Positions 1 through 7,232 of a stretch of 64,000 nt of DNA are shown here, piece after piece (position 1 is the stretch's first letter; each line of letters starts with the position of its first letter). The notes beneath the pieces were generated by a model. The model had not been told where the DNA came from, searched no databases, and was given only the letters and a program-made list of their open reading frames with translations. Source of the DNA: Allobosea sp. OK403. Its GTDB lineage: Bacteria; Pseudomonadota; Alphaproteobacteria; Rhizobiales; Beijerinckiaceae. Both the position numbers and the translations under genes were made by a program. The stretch is taken from assembly GCF_900113835.1 (NCBI RefSeq), contig NZ_FOQV01000008.1, positions 1-64,000 of the forward strand, in the 5' to 3' direction.

Positions 1-369
1 GACGATCAGCCCCCAGCGCGTCGCTTCGGTCAGGAGCCAGGCGCGCAGCGCCCAGTACATCACCTTGGAGGCGACGACATGGTCGCCCGGCGACAGTGCC
101 TGGAAGACGGCGGTCGCCGCCGCCATGCCGGAGCCGAAGAGCAGCGCGCCGGCCTTGGCTTCCTCCAGCATGGCGAGCACGCTCTCGGCCTCGCGGATCG
201 TCTCGTTGTCGGGGCGGCCATAGACGAAGCCCGAGGAATAGGCGTTGTCCTCGTCGCGGATATAGGTCGTGGCGATATGGATCGGGGTGACCACGCCCTT
301 GGTCAGCGGGTCGATCTTGCCCATGGCCTGCGCGGCGAGAGAGCGGGGATGGAGCGAGCGCTTGGACAT
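1..369 (-). CDS. Cys/Met metabolism PLP-dependent enzyme (cystathionine gamma-synthase-like), N-terminal part
   Basis: The first 123 codons of a fold-type I PLP enzyme read leftwards off the window edge. The start ATG gives MSKRSLHPRS. Family hallmarks seen are the entry segment TPIHIATTYIRDEDNAYSSG, the phosphate-pocket region YGRPDNETIREAE and the FGSGMAAATAVFQALSPGDHVV block that precedes the PLP lysine. The lysine itself lies beyond the edge. Members interconvert cystathionine, homocysteine, O-acyl-homoserine or methionine in the cytosol, and the specificity cannot be told from this part. The gene is divergent from tspO, about 115 bp away. Confidence 0.85.
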   Translation of the reverse strand, partial: MSKRSLHPRSLAAQAMGKIDPLTKGVVTPIHIATTYIRDEDNAYSSGFVYGRPDNETIREAESVLAMLEEAKAGALLFGSGMAAATAVFQALSPGDHVVASKVMYWALRAWLLTEATRWGLIV

Positions 370-483
370 GAGGCGATCCCGAATGGTTCCATGGGTGACG
401 AGAACGGCCATCTGGAGCAGGGCAGGCAGGTGACGCAAGTGCGCGGCCTTGCCGGGGCCGCGCGCCTGCCCCATTTCGTGCGC

Positions 484-990
484 ATGAGCGCCCCGTCCGC
501 ACCCCGCACCCATATCTCCGGACCCTGGCGCAATGCGCTGATCGCGATCGTCCCTGTCGTCGTCGCCTCGATTGTCGGCAGCGCAGTGACCGTGCCGCAG
601 ATCCCTGGTTGGTATGCGGGCCTCGCCAAGCCGGTCTTCAATCCACCGAACTGGGTGTTCGGGCCGGTCTGGACCCTGCTCTTTGCGATGATGGCCTATG
701 CCGTCTATCGCATCCTGCGTCTGCCGGCGGTGACGCCGGGCAAGGCGCGGGCGCTCTGCGTCTATCATGTCCAGCTCGCGCTGAACCTGCTGTGGTCCTG
801 CGTTTTCTTTGGGCTCAATAGCCCGGTTGGCGGAATCCTGGTGATCCTGCCACTGCTGGCGCTGGTTCTGACGACGATCGCGCAATTCCGGCCGCTTGAC
901 CGGCTTTCGGCCGGTCTGCTCTGGCCCTATGCGGCCTGGGTTTCGTTCGCGGCGCTGCTCAACGTCTCGATTTGGTGGCTAAACAAATAG
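484..990 (+). CDS. tspO: TspO/MBR family membrane protein
   Basis: A 168-residue protein with five predicted membrane helices, the normal size for TspO, the bacterial homologue of the mitochondrial translocator protein that binds porphyrins and modulates tetrapyrrole and stress responses. Diagnostic segments are WYAGLAKPVFNPPNWVFGPV (residues 43-62), NLLWSCVFFG (101-110) and LLWPYAAWVSFAALLN (145-160), containing the conserved Trp/Pro and W-N residues of the family. I chose the ATG giving MSAPSAPRTH. The frame stays open far upstream, but that part is antisense to the neighbouring PLP enzyme and does not resemble TspO. No strong ribosome binding site is visible, so the start could be slightly upstream. 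Confidence 0.9.
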   Translation: MSAPSAPRTHISGPWRNALIAIVPVVVASIVGSAVTVPQIPGWYAGLAKPVFNPPNWVFGPVWTLLFAMMAYAVYRILRLPAVTPGKARALCVYHVQLALNLLWSCVFFGLNSPVGGILVILPLLALVLTTIAQFRPLDRLSAGLLWPYAAWVSFAALLNVSIWWLNK

Positions 991-993
991 GCT

Positions 994-1368
994 TTAGCCG
1001 ATCGAGCGCTCGATGACCTTCATCACGGTCGCGCGCAGGTCGGCGATGGTGAACGGCTTTACCATGACCTCGGAGATGATCGCCTCCAGGCTCTTCGCCC
1101 GCTCGCGCTGCTCGGCATAGCCCGTCATCAGCATGATGGTCAGTTCGGGGAACTCCTGCTTCGCCGCGAGGGCAAGCGCGATCCCGTCCATCAACGGCAT
1201 GCGGATATCCGTAAGCAGCAGGTCGAAGCGGCCCTTCTCGGCGATCAGGATATCGAGCGCCTCGGCGCCGTCGGCCGCCATCAGGCAGGTATGCCCATCC
1301 ATGGTGAGGCCGCGCGCCACGAGCGTGCGCAGGGGTTCCTCGTCATCGACGACCAGAATTCGCGACAT
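994..1368 (-). CDS. Receiver-only response regulator
   Basis: A 124-residue stand-alone CheY-like receiver domain with no output domain. The acidic pocket VVDDEE (residues 6-11), phospho-acceptor Asp54 in LLTDIRMP, Thr82 in MLMTGY and Lys104 in VMVKPF are all present, so it should be phosphorylatable. Single-domain regulators of this kind (for example CpdR or DivK in alphaproteobacteria) act by binding partners such as proteases or kinases. Overall similarity to CpdR is only general and I do not assign it. It starts 3 nt after the hpt stop codon, so the two are almost certainly cotranscribed. No histidine kinase is adjacent. Confidence 0.85.
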   Translation of the reverse strand: MSRILVVDDEEPLRTLVARGLTMDGHTCLMAADGAEALDILIAEKGRFDLLLTDIRMPLMDGIALALAAKQEFPELTIMLMTGYAEQRERAKSLEAIISEVMVKPFTIADLRATVMKVIERSIG

Positions 1369-1371
1369 CGT

Positions 1372-1932
1372 TCAGATCCCGGGCAGGCCAGCCTGATCGG
1401 CGGTCTCGATGACGCCGACATAGGGTAATTGCCGATAGGCATGAGCAACGTCCATGCCATAGCCGACGACGAAATAGTCCGGGCATTCGAAGCCGATATA
1501 ATCCGCCTTGATGTTGACGGCGCGCTTGCCCGGCTTTTCCAGCAACACGGCGCTCGAGACCTTGGCGGCTCCGCGCGCCGACAGCAGATCCTTGGCGAAG
1601 GCGAGCGTGCGCCCGGATTCAAGAATATCGTCGACCAGCAGCACCTCGCGGCCGCGCACGTCGCTTTGGACGTCGCGCAGGATCTCGACCTGGCCGGACG
1701 AGATCGTGGCGTTGCGATAGCTGGAGAGGTGCACGAATTCGACTTGCGGGGTCATGCCGGCGCGATGCATGGCACGGATCAGGTCGGCGACGAACATGAA
1801 GCTGCCCTTCAGCACTGCCACTACGAGCAGATCCGGCGGCGAATTCGCCGCGATCATCCGCGCCATTTCCTCATTGCGCTGCGCGATCGCGCCTTCGTCG
1901 TAGAGCACCCTGATGCGCCGGGCTTCAGCCAT
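1372..1932 (-). CDS. hpt: Hypoxanthine phosphoribosyltransferase
   Basis: A purine salvage enzyme that transfers the phosphoribosyl group of PRPP to hypoxanthine or guanine in the cytosol. The PRPP-binding loop LLVDDILESGRTL is at residues 98-110, the LKGSFMF loop that binds pyrophosphate at 41-47, and the base-clamping end FECPDYFVVGYGMD at 148-161. At 186 residues it is normal length. The start MAEARRIRVL is preceded by AAAGGACGACGAG. An in-frame extension of 32 residues upstream has no homology and was not used. It is the first gene of a two-gene operon with the receiver protein. Confidence 0.93.
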   Translation of the reverse strand: MAEARRIRVLYDEGAIAQRNEEMARMIAANSPPDLLVVAVLKGSFMFVADLIRAMHRAGMTPQVEFVHLSSYRNATISSGQVEILRDVQSDVRGREVLLVDDILESGRTLAFAKDLLSARGAAKVSSAVLLEKPGKRAVNIKADYIGFECPDYFVVGYGMDVAHAYRQLPYVGVIETADQAGLPGI

Positions 1933-2093
1933 CGTCTCGTCGTCCTTTCGCGGCTGGCCGGGAACCGGCCAGCCTTTCGGCGCAGAATGTCGCGCGGTTC
2001 GTCTTTCAGGCAGGTTTATAGCATCCACCTGGATCGGCCAGAGGCTCTATTCGCCTAGTGCATTGTGTAAGAAAGGTGGGCGCCGGCTTTTCG

Positions 2094-2123
2094 CAAGAGC
2101 AGTGCTTTCAAGAGCAGTGCTTT
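2094..2123. repeat. 15-bp perfect tandem duplication at the DUF3426 stop codon
   Basis: The unit CAAGAGCAGTGCTTT occurs twice head to tail with no mismatch. One copy begins inside the TAA stop codon of the leftward DUF3426 gene. This is one of many short duplications at gene ends in this window. Confidence 0.95.
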
Positions 2124-2901
2124 AATGCGCGCTGGCGAGGCCTGCCGGCTTGGCCGAGGTGAAGCGTACCAGCACGGATTTTCCGGCCTCGGGCGGGGAG
2201 GCGAGCCTGGCACGGAAGCGGACGAGCTCGGCTGGCTCCAGGCTCGGTCGCGGCGGCTCGGTCGTCCATGTGTAGAGTGTCTGGCCGGCGGCATCCTTGA
2301 CCGCAACCTCGATCGGCGGCATCGGCGCTCTGCCTTTGCTGATATTGGTCACGTCGCCCTCGACGACAAGGAAGCGATTCTGCCCGTCTTCGACCAGCCC
2401 GCTTTCGACCGCGCTCCAGCTGAGGCCGCGGACATTGATGGGAAGGCCGAGCTTCTCGAAGACGATGGCGAGCTGCGGTGCGCCACGCACGGCGAGATTG
2501 CGCTGCCAGACGAGGAGGCCGAGCAGCGCTGCGCCGCCAAGGCCGAGTGCGACGAAGGTTGCAGCATGGCGCGGGCGTGGTTGGCCGGTCTGGGCGCCGT
2601 TCGCCGGGGAGTGCTTGCCTTTGCCGGGCTTGCGCGGCTGCGGTGGGAGGGCCTCGACCGTGTCCGTGTGTTCGGAGGCGACGGCGCTGATCTGCGCGTC
2701 GATTTCGCTGGCGCGCTCGAGCTCCTCGTTCAGGAGGGCCTGCGTTTCCGCCGCGCTCGGAGCCTCCGGAAAATCCTCCTGCGCCGGGTCGACATGCCAC
2801 GAAGTCTGGCAGGAGGCGCAGCGAACCTTGCGCCCGGCCGGGCCGAGCTTGGCCGCGTCGAGTTCATACCGGCTGGAGCAGGATGGACAGACGATCAGCA
2901 T
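2122..2901 (-). CDS. MJ0042-type zinc-ribbon / DUF3426 membrane protein
   Basis: A 259-residue protein of unknown function. It opens with an MJ0042-type zinc ribbon whose four cysteines are Cys5, Cys8, Cys28 and Cys31 (CPSC ... CASC). A charged Pro/Glu-rich stretch follows, then a single membrane helix at about residues 113-132, then a C-terminal DUF3426 domain (roughly 150-255), probably outside the cytoplasm. In Hyphomicrobiales the gene typically lies beside ftsE, as here, where it is divergent with about 290 bp between. The role is not established. Three copies of a 16-bp repeat lie just upstream of its start. Confidence 0.85.
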   Translation of the reverse strand: MLIVCPSCSSRYELDAAKLGPAGRKVRCASCQTSWHVDPAQEDFPEAPSAAETQALLNEELERASEIDAQISAVASEHTDTVEALPPQPRKPGKGKHSPANGAQTGQPRPRHAATFVALGLGGAALLGLLVWQRNLAVRGAPQLAIVFEKLGLPINVRGLSWSAVESGLVEDGQNRFLVVEGDVTNISKGRAPMPPIEVAVKDAAGQTLYTWTTEPPRPSLEPAELVRFRARLASPPEAGKSVLVRFTSAKPAGLASAH

Positions 2902-2930
2902 GGGCTTGCCAGGCTCGCTCCTTGCCTTGC

Positions 2931-2979
2931 GTTGAATAGTCTTGGCGTTGAACAGTCTTGCCGTTGAACAGTCTTGGCC
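2931..2979. repeat. Three tandem 16-bp repeats in the DUF3426 leader
   Basis: The unit GTTGAACAGTCTTGGC and close variants (GTTGAATAGTCTTGGC, GTTGAACAGTCTTGCC) occur three times head to tail. They start about 30 bp upstream of the DUF3426 start codon on its leader side. The tract may be a slippage product. I see no evidence that a regulator binds it. Confidence 0.9.
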
Positions 2980-3194
2980 GGCCTCGCCAGGAAGCCTTCA
3001 CCGCGCGCCATCGCGGTTCAAGCTCCGTTACCCATGGTTGCGGGCGCCGTTCTCCATTGAGCCGATTTATGGTTAACGCCTCGTGAAGAACCTGTGCGCC
3101 AAGGTGCCTGTCGCTCACGTCGCATTCCGGGGCGGCGCGCTTGAGGTGTAGGATCGCAAGCGAGATTCGCAATGCGGCTCGAAGGGATGGCGGT

Positions 3195-3854
3195 TTGGTT
3201 CGGTTCGAGAATGTCGGCCTGCGATATGGCATGGGCCCGGAGGTGCTGAAGGACATCAACTTCAGCATCGCGCCGCGTTCGTTCCAGTATCTCACCGGCC
3301 CTTCGGGCGCCGGCAAGACCACGCTGATCCGTCTCGTCCTGATGGCGCTGAAGCCGACGCGGGGACTGGTCAACCTGTTCGGGCAGGATGTCTCGCGCCT
3401 GGACGCGACGACGCTGACCGGCTTTCGCCGCCGCATGGGCGTGGTGTTCCAGGATTTCCGCCTGCTCGATCATCTCACGCTCTATGAGAATGTGGCGTTG
3501 CCCCTGCGCGTGCTTGGCAAGGAAGAGACGAGCTATCGCGCCGAGGTCGTCGAACTGCTCCGCTGGGTTGGGCTGGGCGAGCGCATGCATGCGGTGCCGC
3601 CGGTCCTGTCGGGCGGCGAGAAGCAGCGCGCCGCGATCGCTCGCGCGCTGATCAGCCGGCCTGAATTGCTGCTGGCCGACGAGCCCACAGGCAATGTCGA
3701 TCCCGGCCTAGGCCGGCGCCTGCTCCGGCTGTTCATGGAGTTGCAATCGCTGGGCACGGCGGTGGTGATCGCGACGCATGATCTTGCGCTGATGGAGCTC
3801 TACGACGCGCCGCGTCTTGTCCTCGTCGACGGGCATCTGCATGTCGATGCATGA
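3195..3854 (+). CDS. ftsE: Cell division ATP-binding protein FtsE
   Basis: The ATPase of the FtsEX complex, which couples septal peptidoglycan hydrolysis to division at the inner membrane. Walker A GPSGAGKT is at residues 35-42, the Q-loop FQD at 85-87, the signature LSGGEKQR at 138-145, Walker B LLLADEP at 158-164 and the switch His in ATHD. A TTG start was chosen because it gives 219 residues, the standard FtsE length, begins directly at VRFENVGLRYG, and has GAAGGGA 7 nt upstream. The frame is open to an ATG 18 codons earlier, but those residues are unlike FtsE. The stop overlaps ftsX. Confidence 0.93.
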   Translation: MVRFENVGLRYGMGPEVLKDINFSIAPRSFQYLTGPSGAGKTTLIRLVLMALKPTRGLVNLFGQDVSRLDATTLTGFRRRMGVVFQDFRLLDHLTLYENVALPLRVLGKEETSYRAEVVELLRWVGLGERMHAVPPVLSGGEKQRAAIARALISRPELLLADEPTGNVDPGLGRRLLRLFMELQSLGTAVVIATHDLALMELYDAPRLVLVDGHLHVDA

Positions 3855-4803
3855 AGCCGACAGCGATGAAGTCGGACATGACGGGCTGGCCTTGCCGCCG
3901 AACCTGCGGCGTGACCAGCCTCTGGTGCCGCTCGATTCGGTGGCGGGGCGGGCGCTGATGGCGGTCATCGCTATCCTCACCTTCCTGGCGGCGTTGAGCG
4001 CCGGCGCGGCCGTGCTGGCGGCGCGCGCCTCGGAGCAATGGCGCGGCGCGGTCGCCAATGAGATGACGATCCAGATCAGGCCGGATTCGCGCCGCGACAT
4101 GGAGGCGGATCTTTCGCGGGCGGTGGCGATGGCGGCGGGCGTCGCCAGCATCGAGACGGTCCGCGTGGTGCCGAAGGCGGAATCGGACAAGCTGCTCGAG
4201 CCCTGGCTCGGCACGGGGCTCGACCTCGTCGAATTGCCGGTGCCCCGATTGATCGTGATCAAGCTGAGTTCGAATGTCGGGCCGGATCTTTCCACTTTCA
4301 GCGCTGCGCTGCGCCACGAGATCCCGAGCGCAATCCTCGACGATCACCGCCTCTGGGTGCGCCGGCTTTCGACCATGGCGAGCACCATCATCCTGTCCGG
4401 CGCCGCCGTCGTACTGCTGGTGCTGACGGCGGCTGCGCTCGCCGTCGCCTTCGCCACGCGCGGCGCCATGGCCGGCAGCCGCGACAGCGTCGAGGTGCTG
4501 CATCTTGTGGGGGCCGACGATGCCTTCATCGCGCGTGAATTCCAGAGCCGCTTCGTCAGGCTGGGCCTGAGGGGCGGCGCGATCGGTGGAGCGGGTGCGA
4601 TTGTCGTGATCGCCCTGCTCGGCTTCGTAGCATCGCGCTTGGGCGCGGCGCCCGAGGCAGAACAATTGCAGGCTTTATTCGGGGCTTTCGAGATTGGCTG
4701 GTCGGGCTATGTCGCGGTGATCATGGTGGCGGCAGTCGTGGCGGCAATCGCGGGGCTCGTCTCACGCTTCACGGTGCGGCATTATTTACGCGCGTTGGCT
4801 TAA
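3841..4803 (+). CDS. ftsX: Cell division permease FtsX
   Basis: The membrane partner of FtsE. About 320 residues with the FtsX layout: a short cytoplasmic N-terminus, TM1 (ALMAVIAILTFLAAL), a periplasmic extracellular loop domain of about 130 residues, and three further helices (STIILSGAAVVLLVL, GAGAIVVIALLGFVA, YVAVIMVAAVVAAIA). Two closely spaced in-frame ATGs overlap the end of ftsE, and I used the first (MSMHEADSDE). The overlap implies translational coupling. In alphaproteobacteria FtsEX is often linked to amidase or endopeptidase activation, but no such partner is adjacent here. Confidence 0.9.
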   Translation: MSMHEADSDEVGHDGLALPPNLRRDQPLVPLDSVAGRALMAVIAILTFLAALSAGAAVLAARASEQWRGAVANEMTIQIRPDSRRDMEADLSRAVAMAAGVASIETVRVVPKAESDKLLEPWLGTGLDLVELPVPRLIVIKLSSNVGPDLSTFSAALRHEIPSAILDDHRLWVRRLSTMASTIILSGAAVVLLVLTAAALAVAFATRGAMAGSRDSVEVLHLVGADDAFIAREFQSRFVRLGLRGGAIGGAGAIVVIALLGFVASRLGAAPEAEQLQALFGAFEIGWSGYVAVIMVAAVVAAIAGLVSRFTVRHYLRALA

Positions 4804-4882
4804 CAAGCCTTAACCCTTGTGGCGGCAGGAATGCCGAGCCCGCCGCCGTTATGCCCGATTGGCGGTTTAACCTAACCAAGAC

Positions 4883-5695
4883 ATGGTGATGATCGGAAGC
4901 AGTCACGAGCATCTGCTGGCAGGACGAAACGAGCGATCCATGGCGCCCGGGCAGTCCGGCATGCATGCGGCCGGCTGGAGTTGGCCAAGGCGTCTGGGAT
5001 GGCTCCTGGGCTGCCTGCTGGTTGCCGCCTCCGTGGCGCTCGGATTGGGCTATGCCGAATTCGCCTCCGGAATCGAGCCGCGGGAGCCTGTCGCCGTGCC
5101 GCGTACGGACGCGATCGTCGTCGTCACCGGCGGCTCGCAGCGTATCGGCGACGCCATCGGCCTGCTCGGTGCCGAGCGCGGTTCGCGCCTGCTGATCAGC
5201 GGCGTCAATGAGAAGACGAGTCGCGAGGAGCTCGCCAAGCTCAACCCCTCGGCGCGCGAGCTGCTCGCTTGCTGCGTCGATCTCGACTACCGCGCCCGCA
5301 ACACCATCGGCAATGCCATCGAGACCCGCCGCTGGGTCCGCCAGCATGAATTCCAGTCGCTTTTGGTCGTAACCTCGAACTACCACATGCCGCGCGTGCT
5401 GGCCGAATTCGCCCATGCGATGCCGGGCGTGCGCCTTGTGCCGCATCCGGTCGTGACCGACCAGATCGACACCACCGGCTGGTGGCGGAGTTGGAACACA
5501 GTCCGGCTGCTCGGGCCCGAATACGGCAAATATCTTGTCGCGCGCCTGCGCAGCGCCTTCGAGGGAGATCCCGAGACGTCGCGGCTCTCGGTCATCATAG
5601 GCGGCCGCAAGCCGGTTTCGCCGAAGCCCGCGGGGTTGCTCGGGCCAGACTATGAGAAGCGTACGCGCCTGCATGACCATCGCAACAACGCCTGA
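4883..5695 (+). CDS. YdcF-like DUF218 membrane protein
   Basis: A 270-residue protein with one N-terminal membrane helix (about residues 36-56) followed by a DUF218/YdcF domain from about residue 76. Recognisable segments are TDAIVVVTGGSQRIGDAIGLL, the SREEL loop and VVTSNYHMPRVLAEF. Family members are anchored in the inner membrane and some act in envelope biogenesis (ElyC, SanA), but the reaction is unknown. It lies 79 bp after ftsX and just upstream of plsC, an arrangement consistent with an envelope role. Two later in-frame Met codons (residues 20 and 27) could also be the start. Confidence 0.85.
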   Translation: MVMIGSSHEHLLAGRNERSMAPGQSGMHAAGWSWPRRLGWLLGCLLVAASVALGLGYAEFASGIEPREPVAVPRTDAIVVVTGGSQRIGDAIGLLGAERGSRLLISGVNEKTSREELAKLNPSARELLACCVDLDYRARNTIGNAIETRRWVRQHEFQSLLVVTSNYHMPRVLAEFAHAMPGVRLVPHPVVTDQIDTTGWWRSWNTVRLLGPEYGKYLVARLRSAFEGDPETSRLSVIIGGRKPVSPKPAGLLGPDYEKRTRLHDHRNNA

Positions 5696-5745
5696 TCCGC
5701 GTTCGCACGCTTGACGGCGGCGAGCTGACGGGGTCTTTGCGCGCC

Positions 5746-6510
5746 ATGCTGATCCTGCGCTCCCTGCTCGCCAATGTCGCGTTCTACGTCAACCTGTCAC
5801 TCTGGCTGGTGTTTGCGGCATTTCCCGCTCTGCTGCTGCCGCGACGCTACCTGATGAAGGTCGCTGCCGGCTGGTCCCGCAGCGCGCTGTTCCTGATGCG
5901 GCTGACGTCGGGCACGGGCCTTGAGATCAAGGGGCTCGAGAATATCCCGAGCGGTGGGCTCATCGTCGCGTCGAAGCACCAGTCTTCCTGGGAAACCTTC
6001 GTCCTGATCGGGCTGTTTCCCGATCCGGTCTTCATCCTGAAGCGCGAACTGACCTGGATTCCGTTCTTTGGCTGGTGCCTGCTCAAGCTCAGGATGATCC
6101 CGGTGGATCGCGGTGGGCGGGCGCGGGCTCTGGCCCAGGTCACGCGGCGCTCGCGGATCGAGATGCGCGAGAACGGGCGCCAGCTCCTGATCTTTCCGGA
6201 AGGCACGCGCCGGCCGGCCGGGGCTCCGCCCGACTACAAATACGGCGTTGCGCATCTCTATGCCGATCTCAACGTGCCTTGTGTGCCCGTCGCGCTGAAT
6301 TCCGGCCTGTACTGGCCGCGCCGCAAGTTCCTGCGCCCGCCAGGCACGATCCGCCTGACATTCCTGCCGGCGATTCCGCCAGGGCTGAACAAGATGGAGT
6401 TCCAGGCACTGCTGCAGGACAGGATCGAGACGGAAAGCGACCGGCTGCTGGCACTGGGGCGGAGCGAACTGGCCAAGCTCGGTCTCGATCCGCTGGCGAA
6501 AGGCTCCTGA
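5746..6510 (+). CDS. plsC: 1-acyl-sn-glycerol-3-phosphate acyltransferase (PlsC-like)
   Basis: An inner-membrane acyltransferase that puts the second acyl chain on lysophosphatidate to make phosphatidate. The catalytic box is a HxxxxE variant, HQSSWE (residues 78-83), in place of HxxxxD. The phosphate-binding FPEGTR lies at 150-155 and IPVDRGG at 118-124. An N-terminal hydrophobic segment anchors it. Use of Glu in box I occurs in some alphaproteobacterial lysophospholipid acyltransferases. The ATG giving MLILRS was chosen, and an in-frame TTG three codons earlier is possible. A 7-bp hairpin (CTGACAG...CTGTCAG) begins at the last codon and stop, and a 13-bp tandem duplication follows. Confidence 0.88.
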   Translation: MLILRSLLANVAFYVNLSLWLVFAAFPALLLPRRYLMKVAAGWSRSALFLMRLTSGTGLEIKGLENIPSGGLIVASKHQSSWETFVLIGLFPDPVFILKRELTWIPFFGWCLLKLRMIPVDRGGRARALAQVTRRSRIEMRENGRQLLIFPEGTRRPAGAPPDYKYGVAHLYADLNVPCVPVALNSGLYWPRRKFLRPPGTIRLTFLPAIPPGLNKMEFQALLQDRIETESDRLLALGRSELAKLGLDPLAKGS

Positions 6511-6551
6511 CAGCAGCTGTCAGCAAAGCCGACTGACCAAGCCGGCTGACC
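6507..6551 (+). repeat. Hairpin and 13-bp tandem duplication at the plsC stop
   Basis: A 7-bp stem, CTGACAG/CTGTCAG with loop CAG, covers the plsC stop. It is followed by AAGCCGACTGACC and AAGCCGGCTGACC in tandem (12 of 13 matching). There is no T-run, so it is at best a weak terminator. Confidence 0.6.
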
Positions 6552-6564
6552 GGGCCGTCGGCCC

Positions 6565-6612
6565 TTGACAGTTAGCGTGTTCGTTCTCATTTTGTTCTGG
6601 AACAAAAGGAGG
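6565..6612 (+). promoter_or_regulatory. Promoter with LexA (SOS) box and strong ribosome binding site
   Basis: TTGACA at 6565-6570 is a perfect -35. A direct repeat GTTC-TCATTTT-GTTC (6583-6597) matches the alphaproteobacterial LexA operator GTTC-N7-GTTC and would cover the -10 (CATTTT, 17-bp spacing), so LexA binding should block the promoter. A further GTTC abuts it on the left. AAAGGAGG at 6605-6612 lies 5 nt before the next start codon. The predicted untranslated leader is under 20 nt. Confidence 0.75.
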
Positions 6613-6617
6613 AACGG

Positions 6618-7007
6618 ATGGCCGCTCTCGCCTATTCCCACGCCGATCTTTTCGCTGACGAGCCCGTGGTCTCGGCGCGCGAAATGCCGCTGCGCAGTAC
6701 GGCTGGCCTGTCCGAGCGTCGTTTCACCGCCTGGCGCGGACGTTCGGGCCGGCGCTACGTCGCCTCGGTCTTCACGGTCTCGGACGATCACGCGCTCGGC
6801 TTCACCGATGCGGTGCTGCTGGCGGTCTCGCCGGATCGCCAGATTCTTGCCGCGCGCGACAGCGGGCCGTTCGGGGTCGAGGCGGCGCTGACGCGTTGGC
6901 GGCAGGCGGTGACGCAAGCCGGCGCGCGCGAAATCCATGTCCATCTGCTGGCGGAGGACGGCATGAGCCGCCGCGCGGCGCTGCTCGACCTGATGCCCGA
7001 GGTTTGA
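6618..7007 (+). CDS. Uncharacterised 129-residue protein, probably SOS-regulated
   Basis: I do not recognise a family. The protein is soluble, with no signal peptide and no membrane helix. It has a strand-rich middle (RRYVASVFTVSDDHALGF, AVLLAVSPDRQILAARDSG) and a C-terminal helix-strand-helix (AALTRWRQAVTQAGAREIHV then SRRAALLDLMPE). The pattern resembles a small compact alpha/beta domain. The ATG sits 5 nt after a near-perfect Shine-Dalgarno and immediately downstream of a LexA-type operator. This suggests induction by DNA damage as a monocistronic unit, since the next gene is convergent. The function is unknown. Checkpoint or repair accessory roles are only guesses. Confidence 0.8.
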   Translation: MAALAYSHADLFADEPVVSAREMPLRSTAGLSERRFTAWRGRSGRRYVASVFTVSDDHALGFTDAVLLAVSPDRQILAARDSGPFGVEAALTRWRQAVTQAGAREIHVHLLAEDGMSRRAALLDLMPEV

Positions 7008-7016
7008 GCCGATATC

Positions 7017-7106
7017 AGAGCATTTTGTTTTGACGCGTTTTCTCCGCGCAAACGCTTCGCGTTTGTCGCGGGGGAACCGGCATCCACTTCGCTCGAAAAC
7101 GCTCTA
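7017..7106. repeat. Intergenic repeat, type A
   Basis: AGAGCATTTTG at the left and GAAAACGCTCT at the right frame a segment containing GACGCGTTTTCT, GGGGAACCGGCATCCACTTC and GCTCGAAAACG. Related copies lie at 56258-56358 and, degraded, at 28436-28487. It is noncoding and sits between convergent genes. Confidence 0.75.
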
Positions 7107-7163
7107 GAGCCGGATGATTTCAGACGGGATCACGAAGCGACCCCGTCTGAAATCATCCGGCTC
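7107..7163. repeat. Perfect 22-bp inverted repeat
   Basis: The left arm (7107-7128, beginning GAGCCGGATGATTTC) and right arm (7142-7163) are exact reverse complements over 22 bp, around a 13-nt loop. It lies between two convergent genes and could stop transcription in both directions, although neither side has a T-run. Confidence 0.9.
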
Positions 7164-7190
7164 TCATCTAAGAGATAGCGCAGGATCAAT

Positions 7191-7232
7191 GCGAAAAAAC
7201 GGTTCCCACTTTTTCGCATCCTGCTCTAGAGC
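7191..7232. repeat. Intergenic repeat, type B
   Basis: Read on the reverse strand it is GCTCTAGAGCAGGATGCGAA followed by AAAGTGGGAACCG. This is the same element as at 20989-21039 and 50717-50750. Confidence 0.75.
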
